Below are positions 34,014 through 45,579 of a DNA stretch of 64,000 nucleotides, piece after piece; position 1 is the first letter of the stretch; every line of letters starts with the position of its first letter. Below the pieces are notes generated by a model. The model made no database searches, was not told the origin of the DNA, and saw only the letters and a list, made by a program, of their open reading frames with translations. This DNA comes from Neolentinus lepideus HHB14362 ss-1 (Eukaryota > Basidiomycota > Agaricomycetes > Gloeophyllales > Gloeophyllaceae): positions 282,334 to 346,333 of the forward strand of contig KV425579.1 of NCBI GenBank assembly GCA_001632425.1, in the 5' to 3' direction. The position numbers and the translations under genes were made by a program.

Positions 34014-36046
34014 ATGGTCTACCCTCACTCGACTCCTTACGTTACTCCTCACATCCTCCATAAGCATTATGCGCAAGCCCACGATACTGAGCAGTACAAT
34101 GAACGTGAGTGGTCTCAAGATCGATATAGTCATCGTACGGTACTCAATGTCATCGATGCAGTGATCGGACGTGAGCTGGAGTATTTCTCACAAGCTGGCT
34201 TCGACATGGACAAGATCACCATCAAGCGCAACGCACCTGTCGCCCAGCTGTATGAGGATGCAATCCGCAATGAGGGCGCCGTCATCTCCTCGAGCGGCGC
34301 GCTCATTAATTTCTCTGGCAAGAAGACCGGCAGGAGTCCCAAGGACAAGCGTATCGTCTTCGAGGAGACGAGCAAGGATGACATCTGGTGGGGCTCTGTG
34401 AACATCAAGATGGACGAACGTAAGTTCTAGTCTCCCGCTGTGGTGCAGGACGGGCTCGTGACGGATCCTTATGACATGATGCAGATACCTTCGAGATCAA
34501 CCGCGAGCGTGCGATTGATTATCTCAATACCCGTGACAACGTCTACGTCTTCGATGGCTTCGCAGGGGTATGTTCCGGCCTCCTTGATATTTCCTCCCTT
34601 GATTCTAACGTGCATCGCAGTGGGATCCACGCTATCGTATCAAGGTCCGAGTCATCTGTGCTCGGGCATACCACGCTCTCTTCATGGTATGCAATGATTA
34701 GCCGATCAAGCAAGTCTTGACACTTACGGTAATCGTTTTCAGCACAACATGCTTATTCGGCCCACTGAAGAAGAGCTGGCTAACTTCGGCGAGCCCGATT
34801 TCATCATCTACAATGCTGGTCAATTCCCTGCAAATCGCTTCACTCAGGGCATGTCGTCCACGACCTCTGTCGAGATCAACTTCAAGCGCATGGAGATGGT
34901 CATCCTCGGTACTGAGTATGCTGGTGAGATGAAGAAGGGTGTCTTCTCCGTTATGGTCGGTTTTACTTCTTTTGATTCGTTACTCTGATCCGGTGCTTAC
35001 ATCCTGGGCAGCATTACCTCCAACCTGTCAAGTTCGGCCAGCTATCCCTCCACTCGTCTGCCAACGTCGGTATCGAGAAGGGCGATGTCACTCTGTTTTT
35101 CGGACTTTCTGGGACTGGCAAGACGACGCTGTCGACCGACCCTCGCCGTCAGCTCATCGGTGACGATGAGCACGTATGGTCTGACAAGGGCGTCTTCAAC
35201 ATCGAGGGTGGTTGTTACGCCAAGTGCATTAACCTCTCCGCGGAGAAGGAGCCTGAGATTTACAATGCCATCCGTTTCGGCTCTATCCTCGAGAACGTTG
35301 TGTACAACCCCACCACCCGTGTACCTGACTACGACGACACGAGCATCACGGAGAACACACGGTGTGCGTACGCGATCGAGTACATCCCTGGCGCCAGGAT
35401 CCCGTGTATTGTCGATACGCAGCCGAGCAACATTGTCATGTTGACTTGCGATGCTTTTGGTGTGTTGCCGCCTGTGAGCAAGCTGTCGCCTGAGCAGGCC
35501 AGCTACCACTTCTTGGCCGGTTACACCTCGTAAGTGCTGTGTTTCTTTGCGATCTCCATCCATGCTCATTGGTCGTAAAGGAAGACTCCCGGTACAGAAG
35601 ACGGTGTCCTCGAGCCCATTCCTACCTTCTCGACCTGCTACTCCGCGCCCTTCATTGTCTGCCATCCTGGCCGCTACGCGTCCATGCTCGCCGAGCGCAT
35701 GTCCCTGCACAATGTCGACTGCTGGCTGATCAACACCGGCTGGACGGGCGGCAAGTTCGGCATGGGCAAGCGCTGCCCGCTCAAGTACACGCGCCGTATC
35801 ATCGACGCCATCCACTCTGGCGAGCTCGCCAAGGCGGAGTACGAGACGTTCGGCGTGTTCAACCTGGAGATCCCTACGAGCCTCGAGGGCGTTCCTCGCG
35901 AGCTGCTCAACCCTGAGCATGCCTGGCCGAACCGGGAGGCGTTTGAGAAGGAGGTCAGGAAGTTGGCGGGCATGTTTACGAAGGCGTTCCAGGTGTACGA
36001 GGCGGATGTGGAGGACAAGGTGCGGTTGGCGGGGCCGCAAGTGTAA
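34014..36046 (+). CDS. PCK1: Phosphoenolpyruvate carboxykinase (ATP)
   Basis: Catalyses oxaloacetate + ATP to phosphoenolpyruvate + CO2 + ADP, the committed step of gluconeogenesis in the cytosol. Six exons join in frame: [68 protein letters not shown] and [12 protein letters not shown]. Active-site blocks are complete: [20 protein letters not shown], the P-loop [21 protein letters not shown] (Mn-binding Asp), [14 protein letters not shown] and [11 protein letters not shown]. The protein is about 550 residues and aligns along its length with the yeast ATP-type enzyme, with a somewhat different N-terminal extension. ATG 34014 is in the context ACCATGG. The gene is expected to be glucose-repressed by analogy with yeasts; the sequence does not show this directly. 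Confidence 0.97.
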
Positions 36047-36302
36047 GGTGCGAGCTTATGACGGTGGAGAATGAGCGGATTGATGAACGGCTATAGAGGG
36101 GTAATATTGTATAACTAACGCAAGAGCTTTCTTTGTATTATTGTTTCTTTTTCGCGTTTGGCTATCAATTGGATCTAAAGATTAGATTTACAAGAGACAA
36201 ATGCCAGAGTGGTGCAATTGGTCGGATATGCGAATATGACGACAGATAGTAACGACAATAGCTAGGGGGAAGTCACCTGTCTTCGTTACGCAATGAAGTC
36301 TG

Positions 36303-37525
36303 TTATACGGTATGGAAATCATCTATCTCCCTCTGGTCTTGTCTAACATCCAACCACGAATGCAATCCAAACATGTCCGGAATAGCGTTACAGGCTTCTT
36401 GCAAGCCAATCCATATATCATCCTTGGCCTGGTTGCAACAACGGTCACATAGGCCCTTTACAATGTTGTCCCAAGCCTTTTTGGTGAACGACTCGAAGCA
36501 GTCGTGATCGTTCCCGAAGAACCCGCACTCGTCGAGACGCAGATACACAGTGCGCAGCCATCCCGAGCATGCCCGTCTGTTGGGGCACTTGCCATTGGGC
36601 CAGTATTCGCCCCGCCGGAGGACGTCCTGGAAAAGAGAGAACGTGTGCTCCCTGCGAATCTGGCCTCGGCGGTGCTTACCGCGGAGCACTGTAATCTGGT
36701 CGTCTGGGCTTAACTTTACACATCTTCCGGGAGAGCTGGAGTCGATGGTGCCTTTGATAATGTCTTCTAGGGGTGCGGCAGAGGCGACGTAGTAGGCTGC
36801 GGGAAGGATGATCGGGCAGTCGAGTTTGGCGACTTTGATTGCTTCGAAGGCGGTGGAGAGGGAGATGCGCGAGAGGCCTTCGGTCCAGTCGGGAAGTTCG
36901 GTGGGGAAGATTTTAAAGAGGAGAGATTTAGCTTGTGCGCAGTATGGTGGGTGACTGTATTTGTTGCCGAGGTGATAGAGCGCGCCCGCAACTTGGATGG
37001 CGCTGACGTCCAGGAGAATTTGGAAATATTCACTGGGGTGATTGACGTCGTTAACAGAGCAATTATGGGAAGCAGTATTGAGGCTCACTTGTCATCATAG
37101 ATCTTCGCAAGCCAAACGGACATGTTCCAGACTGTCTCCATGCCATCCAAAGTAATGATATGGCCATCTTCCGTCTGTTCGGATTCATCAGGGCTCGCAA
37201 CCATGAACATATCTTGAAAGAATTCGGAGGTGGCGATGAGCTTGGCCGTATGTACTTTGAATAGATATGGCGAGACTTTGAAGGTAACGTCGCCATCTCC
37301 GAAGTAGAACCTAGGATGACGCTGGTCTCTGGACTGGGAGTTGACTGCCTTGTGGCTGAATGGTGGAGATAAATTGTCTTCGCCCTCGCTTAAGTTTGGG
37401 ACGGCGTACGAAGAGGTCACGTCGGTGCACAATCTCTTCGATTGGCGTGACATACAAGGTCCTCCTGGAATGTCACGGGACCGTTTCATTTGTCTTCGCG
37501 AGTAGCACTCAGATGTCACCAACAT
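36303..37525 (-). CDS. BTB/POZ domain protein
   Basis: Two exons with an intron of about 50 bases (near 37037-37088; donor AA|GTGAGC, acceptor CCCCAG). The N-terminus is basic (MKRSRDIPGG...SRQSKRLCTD). The BTB core starts at HPRFYFGDGDVTFKVSPYLF and continues with ATSEFFQDMFMVA and WNMSVWLAKIYDD. Exon 2 holds the helical region (LYHLGNKYSHPPYCAQAKSL) and a Cys-containing C-terminal part ending QREIDDFHTV. Length is about 390 residues. Fungal BTB proteins of this form are numerous and mostly uncharacterised; protein-protein interaction is the expected role. It is the second of two BTB genes in the window. The start could be ATG 37525 or the internal MKRSRD; both keep the whole domain. Confidence 0.85.
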
Positions 37526-38123
37526 GATGGTAGTCGCGAAACGAAGTCAGGGAGGTTGAGGATTCCAACAGATACTGTTTGAGCGCTGAGTTGTGGGTGA
37601 GTACAGATATAAAGCGTTATTACCACTGTCGCCTTTATAGTCCAGCAGGCCCATCAACGGCGAGTTTGCTTTGACCAGAGGTGACACGCCACTTGCGCTT
37701 TGTCCATCGAACAAGGAAATGAAAGAGTGCATTGTACCCAGAGCCCTGACATCGTGATTCCGATAGAAAGGGCAAGTTTTGGTGACCAGTGTGATGTCTG
37801 ACGTAGAAAAGACAACACCTCTTGAGAGACAGAGACCATCGAGTTCCATGGACTTGCTTCGATGGATGTATACGATTTATTCGTCCAGAATGACAGTGAA
37901 GTATTCCTCCGGTGAAGACAAGCGTTTTCGAGGACCTTCGTCCTGTTGCAGAGACTATGTAGCAGTTATGTAGCAGCACTCAGCAGCAAGCTCTTCGAGG
38001 TCGATTTCGAAGAACGTTCGGCATTTCCCGCCGCGGCGATAACTCATCGCATCTTCCAGCCTATCCAGATTCATTCTCACTCATTACATACGATGGGTGG
38101 GCGGGCTATCTTCACTTTCAACA
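37526..38123. other. Spacer between BTB gene and SDR pseudogene
   Basis: No gene supported. A 100-codon minus-strand frame at 37547-37849 has no recognisable features. Confidence 0.4.
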
Positions 38124-39235
38124 TTAGGCCAAGGAACCTATATCTAGCCTATTCCATCTAGCTCTATCTCTTTTCTCTTTGTCTCTAGTTCATCCAGGTC
38201 CCACTGGACAAACCAGTCTTCCGTGCCACTTGTCAGTCGTATCATGGAGTGGCTGGCAAGCTCGACTTTGTCCTTAAGTCGCGGAATCAGCCACGGCTCT
38301 CCTGAAGACAGAGCGGTTCTAGGCAATAGATAAAGTGGTAAGCGTACAGGATATTGTTTCGTAAGATGCCCTGAATCCACTCACAGAATAGCACCAGGAT
38401 TGACCGAGAAGACTTTAACGCTTTCGGCACCATATTATAGAAGATGAGATACTATTGATGAATGAATGTGATAAAGTCGTCTTCATTGCTCACCTACATG
38501 AATGAACTCAGTAAAGCGATTCTATGCATGCTTCACTGTGCAGTATCCACTTGAACCAGGCTCCAACATCTGTGCAAGTCCCGACGACATAATTAAAGTG
38601 TTGCCTTTTGTCTAGACGAGATAGTGGATTGTGTGATGGACCACATTGAATGTTCCTCCTGTGCGGATGGTGAGTAGATATTGACACCTGCTGGCTTACA
38701 AGCTAACTCACGGACGTTGACTTCTCGACGCCAATCAATTAAGGAATACATTCTCAAGTTAACTACTCAAAAAACTCTTCCACCACTCAATGTCCCCGAC
38801 TTGTGTCCAGTTCTCCAGGTATCCCGCATTTGCAATGACCACACTGATCCTTCCGAAAATATCGACACAGCTTGCTTTCACAGCCTCCTCGTCGGTTACG
38901 TCCACTGTGTACGCTTCGATCCCGACTCCTGGAACATCCATTCTGATCGACTCCGCTACTGCTTTGAGTTCTACGGCTGATTGACTGGTGCTTGTGAGGA
39001 ACAGGTGCAACCCGCTTGTGCATATGCAAGAGCAGTGGCTGCACCAATCCCTCGACTTGCCTAGTCAGGCGAAGTACATTGGAAGATCAACACGAACACC
39101 ATTGGGCTATTCACCTACCCCTGCGATGTACACCACCTTCCCCTTCGCTGCGTCTTTCAGACGGCCGTTTATGTCTATGCCTGGATAGACATCTTGACGG
39201 TGTGTAATATTGATGTCTCCTGGTAACAAGGCCAT
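38124..39235 (-). pseudogene. Short-chain dehydrogenase (SDR) copy 1, decayed
   Basis: The frame opens like its paralogues (ATG 39235; DVYPGIDINGRLKDAAKGKV then VYIAG). After the first intron it reads ASRGIGAATALAYAQAG, the cofactor-binding motif. A four-base deletion then shifts the frame before LFLTSTS. NAGYLENW and the following exon GGTFNVVHHTIHYLV are recognisable, but that exon has two in-frame stops (after IHYLV and after TVKHA). The active-site tyrosine segment reads YCTVK. The C-terminal exon lacks the RYVSC segment and ends out of register. Several independent lesions make it a pseudogene of the SDR family at 41669 and 49571. Confidence 0.88.
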
Positions 39236-40008
39236 TATTTTCAGCGTCTTATACCGTCGAACGCTCTGTACGTTTTTGGAATGTTTTCCGCTTGCCCGGT
39301 CTTGTATTTTCAGACTGATTATAGACCAAGACGACTTATGATCTAACCCCCTCTCACAGTATTCAAACGTCGTCGCTTCTTGCCTGAAGATCAGAAGATG
39401 TTATTACTACTCTATGGACATCATAGTTCATACCAAATGCCCGGTGTCTAATCGATTCATTAGTAAGTCCCCCCAACCTCTTTTATCTCGGTCGCTAGTT
39501 TATCCAAGGCGCACTGACAAATGACGTATCTGCCAGTAAGTGAATATTCACTCCCGGTGGTGGCTTGAACAATCGAACGACTACCAGTCCGATCTTGTCC
39601 TGCATGTATGGACGGTGCTGTGACTCGTCAGAAGAGAGGGTCGTTTCACAATGGCACCATCAGTAAGAGGCTGGTGAATATGAGCCTCGGGGGTGTACTT
39701 GAACGAAGGCCACCTGGGCCGATCGAGATCGCTTTAACATTTTCGGAACCACACTTCCAGAGCACGAGATATCGAAGGAAACGATCTCTTGTGCTCAATC
39801 CTTGGGTTTTGCTGGGACGAAGGGTGCGTCGACATCACTAACATATACCTTTGCATGTCGCCCTCACAGCGAACGAATCTCAGCTCAAGTAATACCCATC
39901 ACGAAATGACCATGCGCATGATCCATTTGCCACTTTATCCTACAACAATTGCAACCGTACAGAAATGAAACACCCTGTCGACGCGACCATCCAAAACGAC
40001 AAAGCCAT
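39236..40008. other. Spacer with an SDR gene relic
   Basis: Apart from the relic at about 39450-39770, no gene was recognised between the SDR pseudogene and hemerythrin copy H. Confidence 0.45.
39450..39770 (-). pseudogene. Relic of a further SDR gene (3' exons)
   Basis: The minus strand reads TTGSEYSLTGRYVICQCALD and KLATEIKEVG, clearly related to LTSGSEDWLTGRYVSCQWDL in the SDR at 41669. Upstream (39715-39770) the bases resemble the exon encoding the GVKVFSVHPGG segment. Frames are broken and the 5' exons are gone, so this is the debris of a fourth copy. Confidence 0.6.
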
Positions 40009-40583
40009 TTATGCAGCAGACTTCTTCGCGTTGACGAACTGGGTCGACAGAGTCTGCGTCCGAACTCGTCAGGCTTCCAGTGAAGATACCTGTATTGGAT
40101 AAACACTCACAGCGCTCTCGCTGGCGGACAGCTTAGCCTTGATCAGTGGCCACTGCTGGCTCTCCTCCTCGTCGGAGTGAGCGATGAAGGTAGTGACGGC
40201 CTTAGTGATGACGGCGTCGTTGGAGGAGGCAGCAGCAGCGTCGGCGACGAGCTTGTTGATCTCGGCGTGCTCCTCTGAACCGATATTGTCAGTGATCAGA
40301 AAGGTATGTGCTCAGGATAGAAGACTGACGCTTGTTGGAGGCAGCATTGAGACCGAACTTGGAGTAGTCAGCGTAGATGGAGGCATCCCTGTAGGACAAA
40401 GGTCAGCGCAAGTCTACTCAGCAAGCTGGCGAGTACTCACTCAGCAGCACTGTGGGCCTTGATCTCGACGATGAGGGTCTTCGCGAGGGTGACCTTCTCA
40501 GAGCCAGTGGCGGCCTTGTACTTGCCGAACAGGCTCTTGACGTTGTCGTGGTCAGCCTTGATGGTAGCGAGGACGTCCGACAT
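40009..40583 (-). CDS. Hemerythrin-like HHE protein, copy H
   Basis: Four exons: donors GA|GTGAGT, C|GTCAGT and GCT|GTGAGT. The product of about 136 residues begins MSDVLATIKADHDNVKSLFG. It carries H12, H44xxxE48 (IKAHSAAE), H70 (EHAEINKLV) and H100xxxE104 (AHSDEEESQQWPLIK), and ends STQFVNAKKSAA (TAA 40009-40011). All ligand-type positions are intact. It lies 9 kb from copy G and between SDR copies, so it has moved away from the main cluster or neighbours have been inserted. The promoter has TATAAAGC (minus strand, 40655-40662), the shared leader and a perfect 16-base tandem repeat at 40695-40726. It resembles copy A both in promoter and in the KKSAA ending. Confidence 0.92.
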
Positions 40584-41668
40584 TGTGGTGTGAGTGTCTT
40601 CCTTGAGCTCGAGTGAGTGTTGGGAGGATGAGGAGCTGACGTGCAGATGTAGACGCTTTATATCCTTCGAGCATCTTGCTGGAGCCTACTTCTGGGTCTG
40701 CCTGTTTTGGGGTCTGCCTGTTTTGGCATGAGGCATGTATCGTGACCTCGCCGCCGAGTAGAACAGCGGACACTGTTGTCCATCCCGTCCTTAGAGATTT
40801 GTTCCGTATACCTCTATGGCATAGTTGATGGATGTGAGCAGAAACGCGCTGTATGTGATTGGAGGGCGTGTTCTGACGCCCGTCTAGCCTTGATCTGGTT
40901 AGGACCTAGAGCAATGCGACATCCCGCTCCAACCAATCCCAGAGGTGCAGTTTTCTCGTTGCTCGAAGCTTCTCTGCGTCGATCTCGATTCGTAGACATT
41001 GCGGTAGCGGAAGATCCATTCGTTGAACGCGTTGCGACCCCTCGACGAAATAGCTTACCATTACGCAAATATCCACTGAAGTAGGCGTAACACCTGATAG
41101 CCTCAAACCTCCTTGCGCAATATCCTGGACTGTATGGTGGCTCGACCATAAATCAGCAGCATCTCCAAACAGGGAGGCACGGTGGACCCGCAATTCCTCC
41201 CGCAGGCACATGTCGAATGTCGACATCCATCGGGAAGTCGTCATCCTGAGTCTGCGGTTGTACATCTGCCTCCGAGACTCATGACTCGCGGCGGAGGTAT
41301 AATTGCTTCGGACCTACTGCGCAATCTCTGCGACACCACCCTACTTCGAAGTGCGAATATATAGGACAAAGAGGGCGCTCGTACTCGGAGGTGATGTCGA
41401 CTTGATGGAGTAAACCTTGTAAAAATGGGCGTACGAGCTGCAACCACAGTTCGTCAGATGTAGAAGAAAACAGTTCAAGCGATAGTTACTGATTGATACT
41501 GAGCTCGACAAATATTAAATGGGTAGTTCAGGCTTGGCGATCCTGTGCATTCGAGCTCGCATTACCGTGGGAAGACATATGATTAGGCGGGACTGTCTGC
41601 TTGTTCATGGCTCTTTTTCTTCAAGTACCACGCGAAGTCGCCAGTGAGCACGATGTCGATACTGATGC
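40584..41668. other. Promoter of copy H and spacer
   Basis: The first 300 bases match the region upstream of copy A in patches (GCGGACACTGT; AGAAACGCG...GATTGGA). The rest contains overlapping frames up to 119 codons without family features. No gene is supported. Confidence 0.45.
40695..40726. repeat. Perfect 16-base tandem duplication in the copy H promoter
   Basis: GGTCTGCCTGTTTTGG occurs twice, back to back, upstream of the TATA box of copy H. Confidence 0.75.
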
Positions 41669-42835
41669 TCAACCCAAGATACCAATGTCCAGCCGATTCT
41701 TTAGCAAATCGCCCTCTTCTATCTCTTTCCTCTTTGTCTCCAATTCATCTAAATCCCACTGACAGCTGACGTATCTACCAGTCAGCCAGTCTTCGCTTCC
41801 GCTTGTCAACCGCACCATGGAATGACTGGAAAGTTCTACTTTGTCCTTGAGATGCTCGGGTAGCTTAGGCTCATTGGACGAGAGGACGGTACTACAGGAG
41901 ATATGCAGGTCAACGCGTTGAACACAACCGAAACTATGCGCCATTGCTCACATGACGCCTCCGGGGTGAACCGAGAAGACTTTGACGCCCTGAGAACCGT
42001 ACTCTGGTATGGACCCATTAGCATTTCTCTCCAGCAATCGATGGTTGGACTATGATTATTTCACTGACCTACGTCGATGAACTCTGCAAAGCGGTTCAAC
42101 GCATGTTTCGCAATGGAGTATGCGCTAGAACCAGGCCCTCTCAGTTGTGCGGCTACTGAGGAAAGAAGGATAGCGTATCCCTTTGTCTCGACAAGCGAAT
42201 GGATCGAATGGTGTACTACGTTGAATGTCCCTCCTGCGCATATATCAGTAAGTGATCAAGAATTTTCTATCATAGATGCACTCACTGAGGCTGACCTCCT
42301 AAGCCTTGGCAATCAGATTATCTCCGCACAGTGTAAGTAATCATTTGAACGTACCATGCTCTTCCACCACTCAGCAGGATCGATGTCTCCAATATTCTGC
42401 CATTTCTCGAGATATCCCGCATTCGCAATCACAACGTCGATCTTCCCAAACTTCTCGATACACTTCTCGACGCTTTCTTTTACACGTTTCTCATCATTGA
42501 CGTCCACTGCATACACTTCGACTTCGACTCCAGGCACACCCGCCTTGACGGAGTCTCCCACTGCTCTAAGGTCGGCAGCAGAACGCGACGTGCTGGTAAG
42601 GAACAGGCTCTTGGCGCCTGCTTGTGCATAGGCTAGCGCTGTCGCCGCGCCGATCCCACGACTAGCCTACATAAGGGGATATGAAGATTATTCCGGATTT
42701 ATCTCGACCACCACTCACACCCGTGATGTAAATAACCTTTCCCTTCGCCGCGTCTTTAAGTCGGCCATTTATGTCGATACCGAAGTAGACATCGTGGTGG
42801 TGCGTGATTCCGAGGTCTTCTGCATGTAAGTCCAT
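41669..42835 (-). CDS. Short-chain dehydrogenase/reductase (SDR), copy 2
   Basis: An NAD(P)-dependent oxidoreductase of the classical SDR fold. Exons read in order: DVYFGIDINGRLKDAAKGKV ending ITG; SRGIGAATALAYAQAGAKSL (cofactor loop); VDVNDEKRV; IDVVIANAGYLEKW; GGTFNVVHHSIHSLV; YAILLSSVAAQ (catalytic Ser); SAYSIAKHALNRF (YxxxK active site); SQGVKVFSVHPGGV; and a C-terminal segment ending KNRLDIGILG. All introns are short GT-AG and junctions stay in frame. ATG 42835 (MDLHAEDLG) fits the N-terminus length of its paralogues; ATG 42850 would add five residues. The substrate is unknown. It shares its exon pattern with 49571-50738 and with the pseudogene at 38124. Confidence 0.88.
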
Positions 42836-45579
42836 CCTTGCTAAAGACATTAACCTCGTTCTCTCTCTTTTATATGCCTTTATCTCTATCCTAGCTAGCG
42901 ATTTCCTGTGTAGTGGGCGAGCCTTATTATGAATCGCCGCTTTTTCGGCATTTTTTTCGGCATTTTTTCCGGCATTTGTAATCCAGTCGATCTCTCGGTA
43001 TGACAACAGTATTCATTCGTTGGTATTCTCACATTCAGATTGATGGAATGATAAGTTTAATTTCTCTAAGACAGGTCTACGTCCTGTACTCTAGTGCACA
43101 CCCGACGTTTAACCTCTTCCATCAGCAACTCCAACGACAGCTACGGCAAGGTGATGCAGAAGGGCGGTCAAAATCGGATTTCGATAGATACGCCACGGCT
43201 GTTCCAAACCCCTCTCGGTATCCCCGAAGAAGTCCAAGATGCAAAGTATCTCCATCCAAATTTCTTGCAGGTGCTCTGCCCAGGCCGGTCAATGCCCCGG
43301 TCGTCTATTACCACACCCTTCCACTGTCTGATTGTGTCAGTTGTCCATATTTCGATCTACGGACCCACGCATGCGACACTCGACTCATTTACAGTTGTCC
43401 CGAAGCTACTAAAGCTGATTTAGTAGTAAAACCGTCAATAACCTTGCGCGTTCCTAGGAGGCTATGGGTCTGTTCCGGTGAGATAGTCTTTCTGGAAATC
43501 GGCGACGAGGTGCCTTGAAGACGTCGAGGGTGTCAGAAAGGACGTACGTGGCCTCTCCGAGATGCTGACGAGGCCGGGGCTGATAGAGGAGCTCGATGTC
43601 CTCGCTCTTGTGCCGGCGGGGTGCTCGGCGATGTCCAAGTTAAATGCAGCCTTGGATACAGCGCACACAGGGGTGAGGACGAAGCTAAACTTGAATTCGA
43701 CCTCTCCGGTACTAGTTCACAAGGTAATAATCTTCTTCACGGAGTCTCTCTTGATGAGATGAAGGAATTCATCGGTACCGTGGATGATGTCGACAATATT
43801 GATGTTGAAGACTTCGTGGAGATTATGGGCAAGAATCTCTTGCTGATCTGAAAACTACAGTTCAGTAAAATGGCATTTCATCCTTGAGTGTAAGATATTC
43901 ACTAGACATTAATAGGTTGCTGACTCTTGTGCGAAGGAAGGTATTGCGTTGATCGGGACGTCCCACTAGTGATCTTGAAGACCGGAGCGACAGCAGTCTA
44001 TTATCAAAGAACCGCGCGTCGAGGAATGAATGCTGCATCTATGTACGTCTAATGGCTCCTTGTCAGTGATGTGTACCCTGATAACGTAGAAGTTGGAAAC
44101 AGTGGTGCCGGCGAGCCAGCAAGATTACTTGGTGAATTTGAGCTGGAGGACAACACAAATTAGCTCACTTATGCTTACGAAACAATGGCTTACGGCAATA
44201 CCACGGGAAGCATCAATGGCGGCGTATGGAGGCATGATACCTGTTCTGAAGCGACTGTGGAGACGAGGAGGCGATGATTTAGGGAGCGCGAGTCTGTCCT
44301 TAGCAGCAGTCCGTTGTTTGATCGTAAGTCAGGCACTCATTGAACTCCAGCCGTCCGGACTACCTTCTTGAAGCGGTGATTCCACCGGAGTGCATTGAGG
44401 CTGACTGGTCTGCAGCCACATCAACACAACCTTACTCGGCTTACTATCAGGCATCTGCTGAGAAGCACCCCTCATCATTATAAACAGAAACCGTCGACCT
44501 TGTTAATCGCTGGAAATGTCAGGGCATGGCCGAGTCTACTGATTGTGAAATCACCGACATGGCTAGCCCTAGGTGTCTACCGACCTTTCCACATTCTTGG
44601 AGTACTTTGTCTGACCTGAATTTTTGTTCACCGCCTTCAGCGAGGCATCGCGACTCTCCATGCAAACGCTCGAGCTCTAAAATGGGTGGCTCACAAGCGA
44701 GCGTATGAGGAGCACTCATTCCAGCCGTGCAAGGGATCGCACTGAACCTCAAATTCAAATGCGACGATCGAGGACATAAGCGTGCATGCCGCTGTTGGAT
44801 TCGAGACCCTGAAGACATCGACATCGATCTTGTCGTGCTTGTTGCTCGAAGCCAGAGCGGGTGATTGGATTGAATTTAAATGAGGAGCTTACGATAAGAA
44901 GCTGAGCGAGTTTACTTATCTAGTGTGTTTCTGGAGTCGGCTTTCTTACTTCTCTTCCGTTCGTTGGACAAGATGAAGTGTCCAAATCCTGTAGCTACTT
45001 GATTCTAAACTTTATCGCCATCAATGGATCTGTCTTGACCGATGATGGTTCCTTTCGGTTCTTCCTGGTCCCGTCGGCTACGGCGGGTTGCTTGATCATG
45101 TGGAGGAGACTGGAAACTGCTCGCATTTAATTTGCGTAGAAATGTATCGGTCCGTATGTCGCTCATCATAGCTTGCCAAGGATACCTTATTGATCCGAAT
45201 TCAGCACAGCTCCACAATCGCGTCCGTAACAAGTGGCCCGTTTTGTCGTTGTGCCGCACTGCAGCTTTTCTGCCCAATGTCTGACCACTCCCACCTGAAA
45301 TGCGAAGAAATGTTGCCAATTGGCGAGATAATCAATTGTTGATGTGGGTTTTCAAAAGCTTAAATCTCTATATCGGTACTTCCTCCCGACCCTTTTCCAG
45401 TAACCGATCGATCGTAATTACTTGGTTTGGGTTCATCCGCCATGTCATTCTGGACCCCGAAATTACCAGCTCGGTTTGGTGCTTTGGAATGGAACCCTTC
45501 GCGCGTTAGACCTTAGCAGCACAGGTCTCGGCCCCTCTTCTCTCTCCATCACGTCCTGCAGTTCCCAGCTATAGCCCCA
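42836..45579. other. Gene-poor stretch between SDR copy 2 and the monooxygenase
   Basis: Nothing I can support as a gene. A 172-codon plus-strand frame at 43000-43518 and a Glu/Asp-rich one at 43621-43851 (SLDEMKEFIGTVDDVDNIDV) may be chance or parts of an unrecognised gene. At about 42938-42976 the short motif TTTTTTCGGCA is repeated three times with small changes. Confidence 0.35.

Noticed and set aside
35042..36040. 332-codon antisense frame over PCK1
   Set aside because: It mirrors the PCK1 coding exons and intron and shows no domain of its own.
40009..40583. Hemerythrin genes as a CRISPR-like or phage-derived repeat array
   Set aside because: The repeats are full genes with introns, not short direct repeats with unique spacers.
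40906..41265. 119-codon minus-strand frame as a gene
   Set aside because: It lies in promoter-like sequence upstream of copy H, overlaps other frames and has no family features.
43000..43518. 172-codon open frame as a gene
   Set aside because: No domain, no consistent splice extension, and an overlapping frame is equally plausible. It may be chance in a gene-poor stretch.
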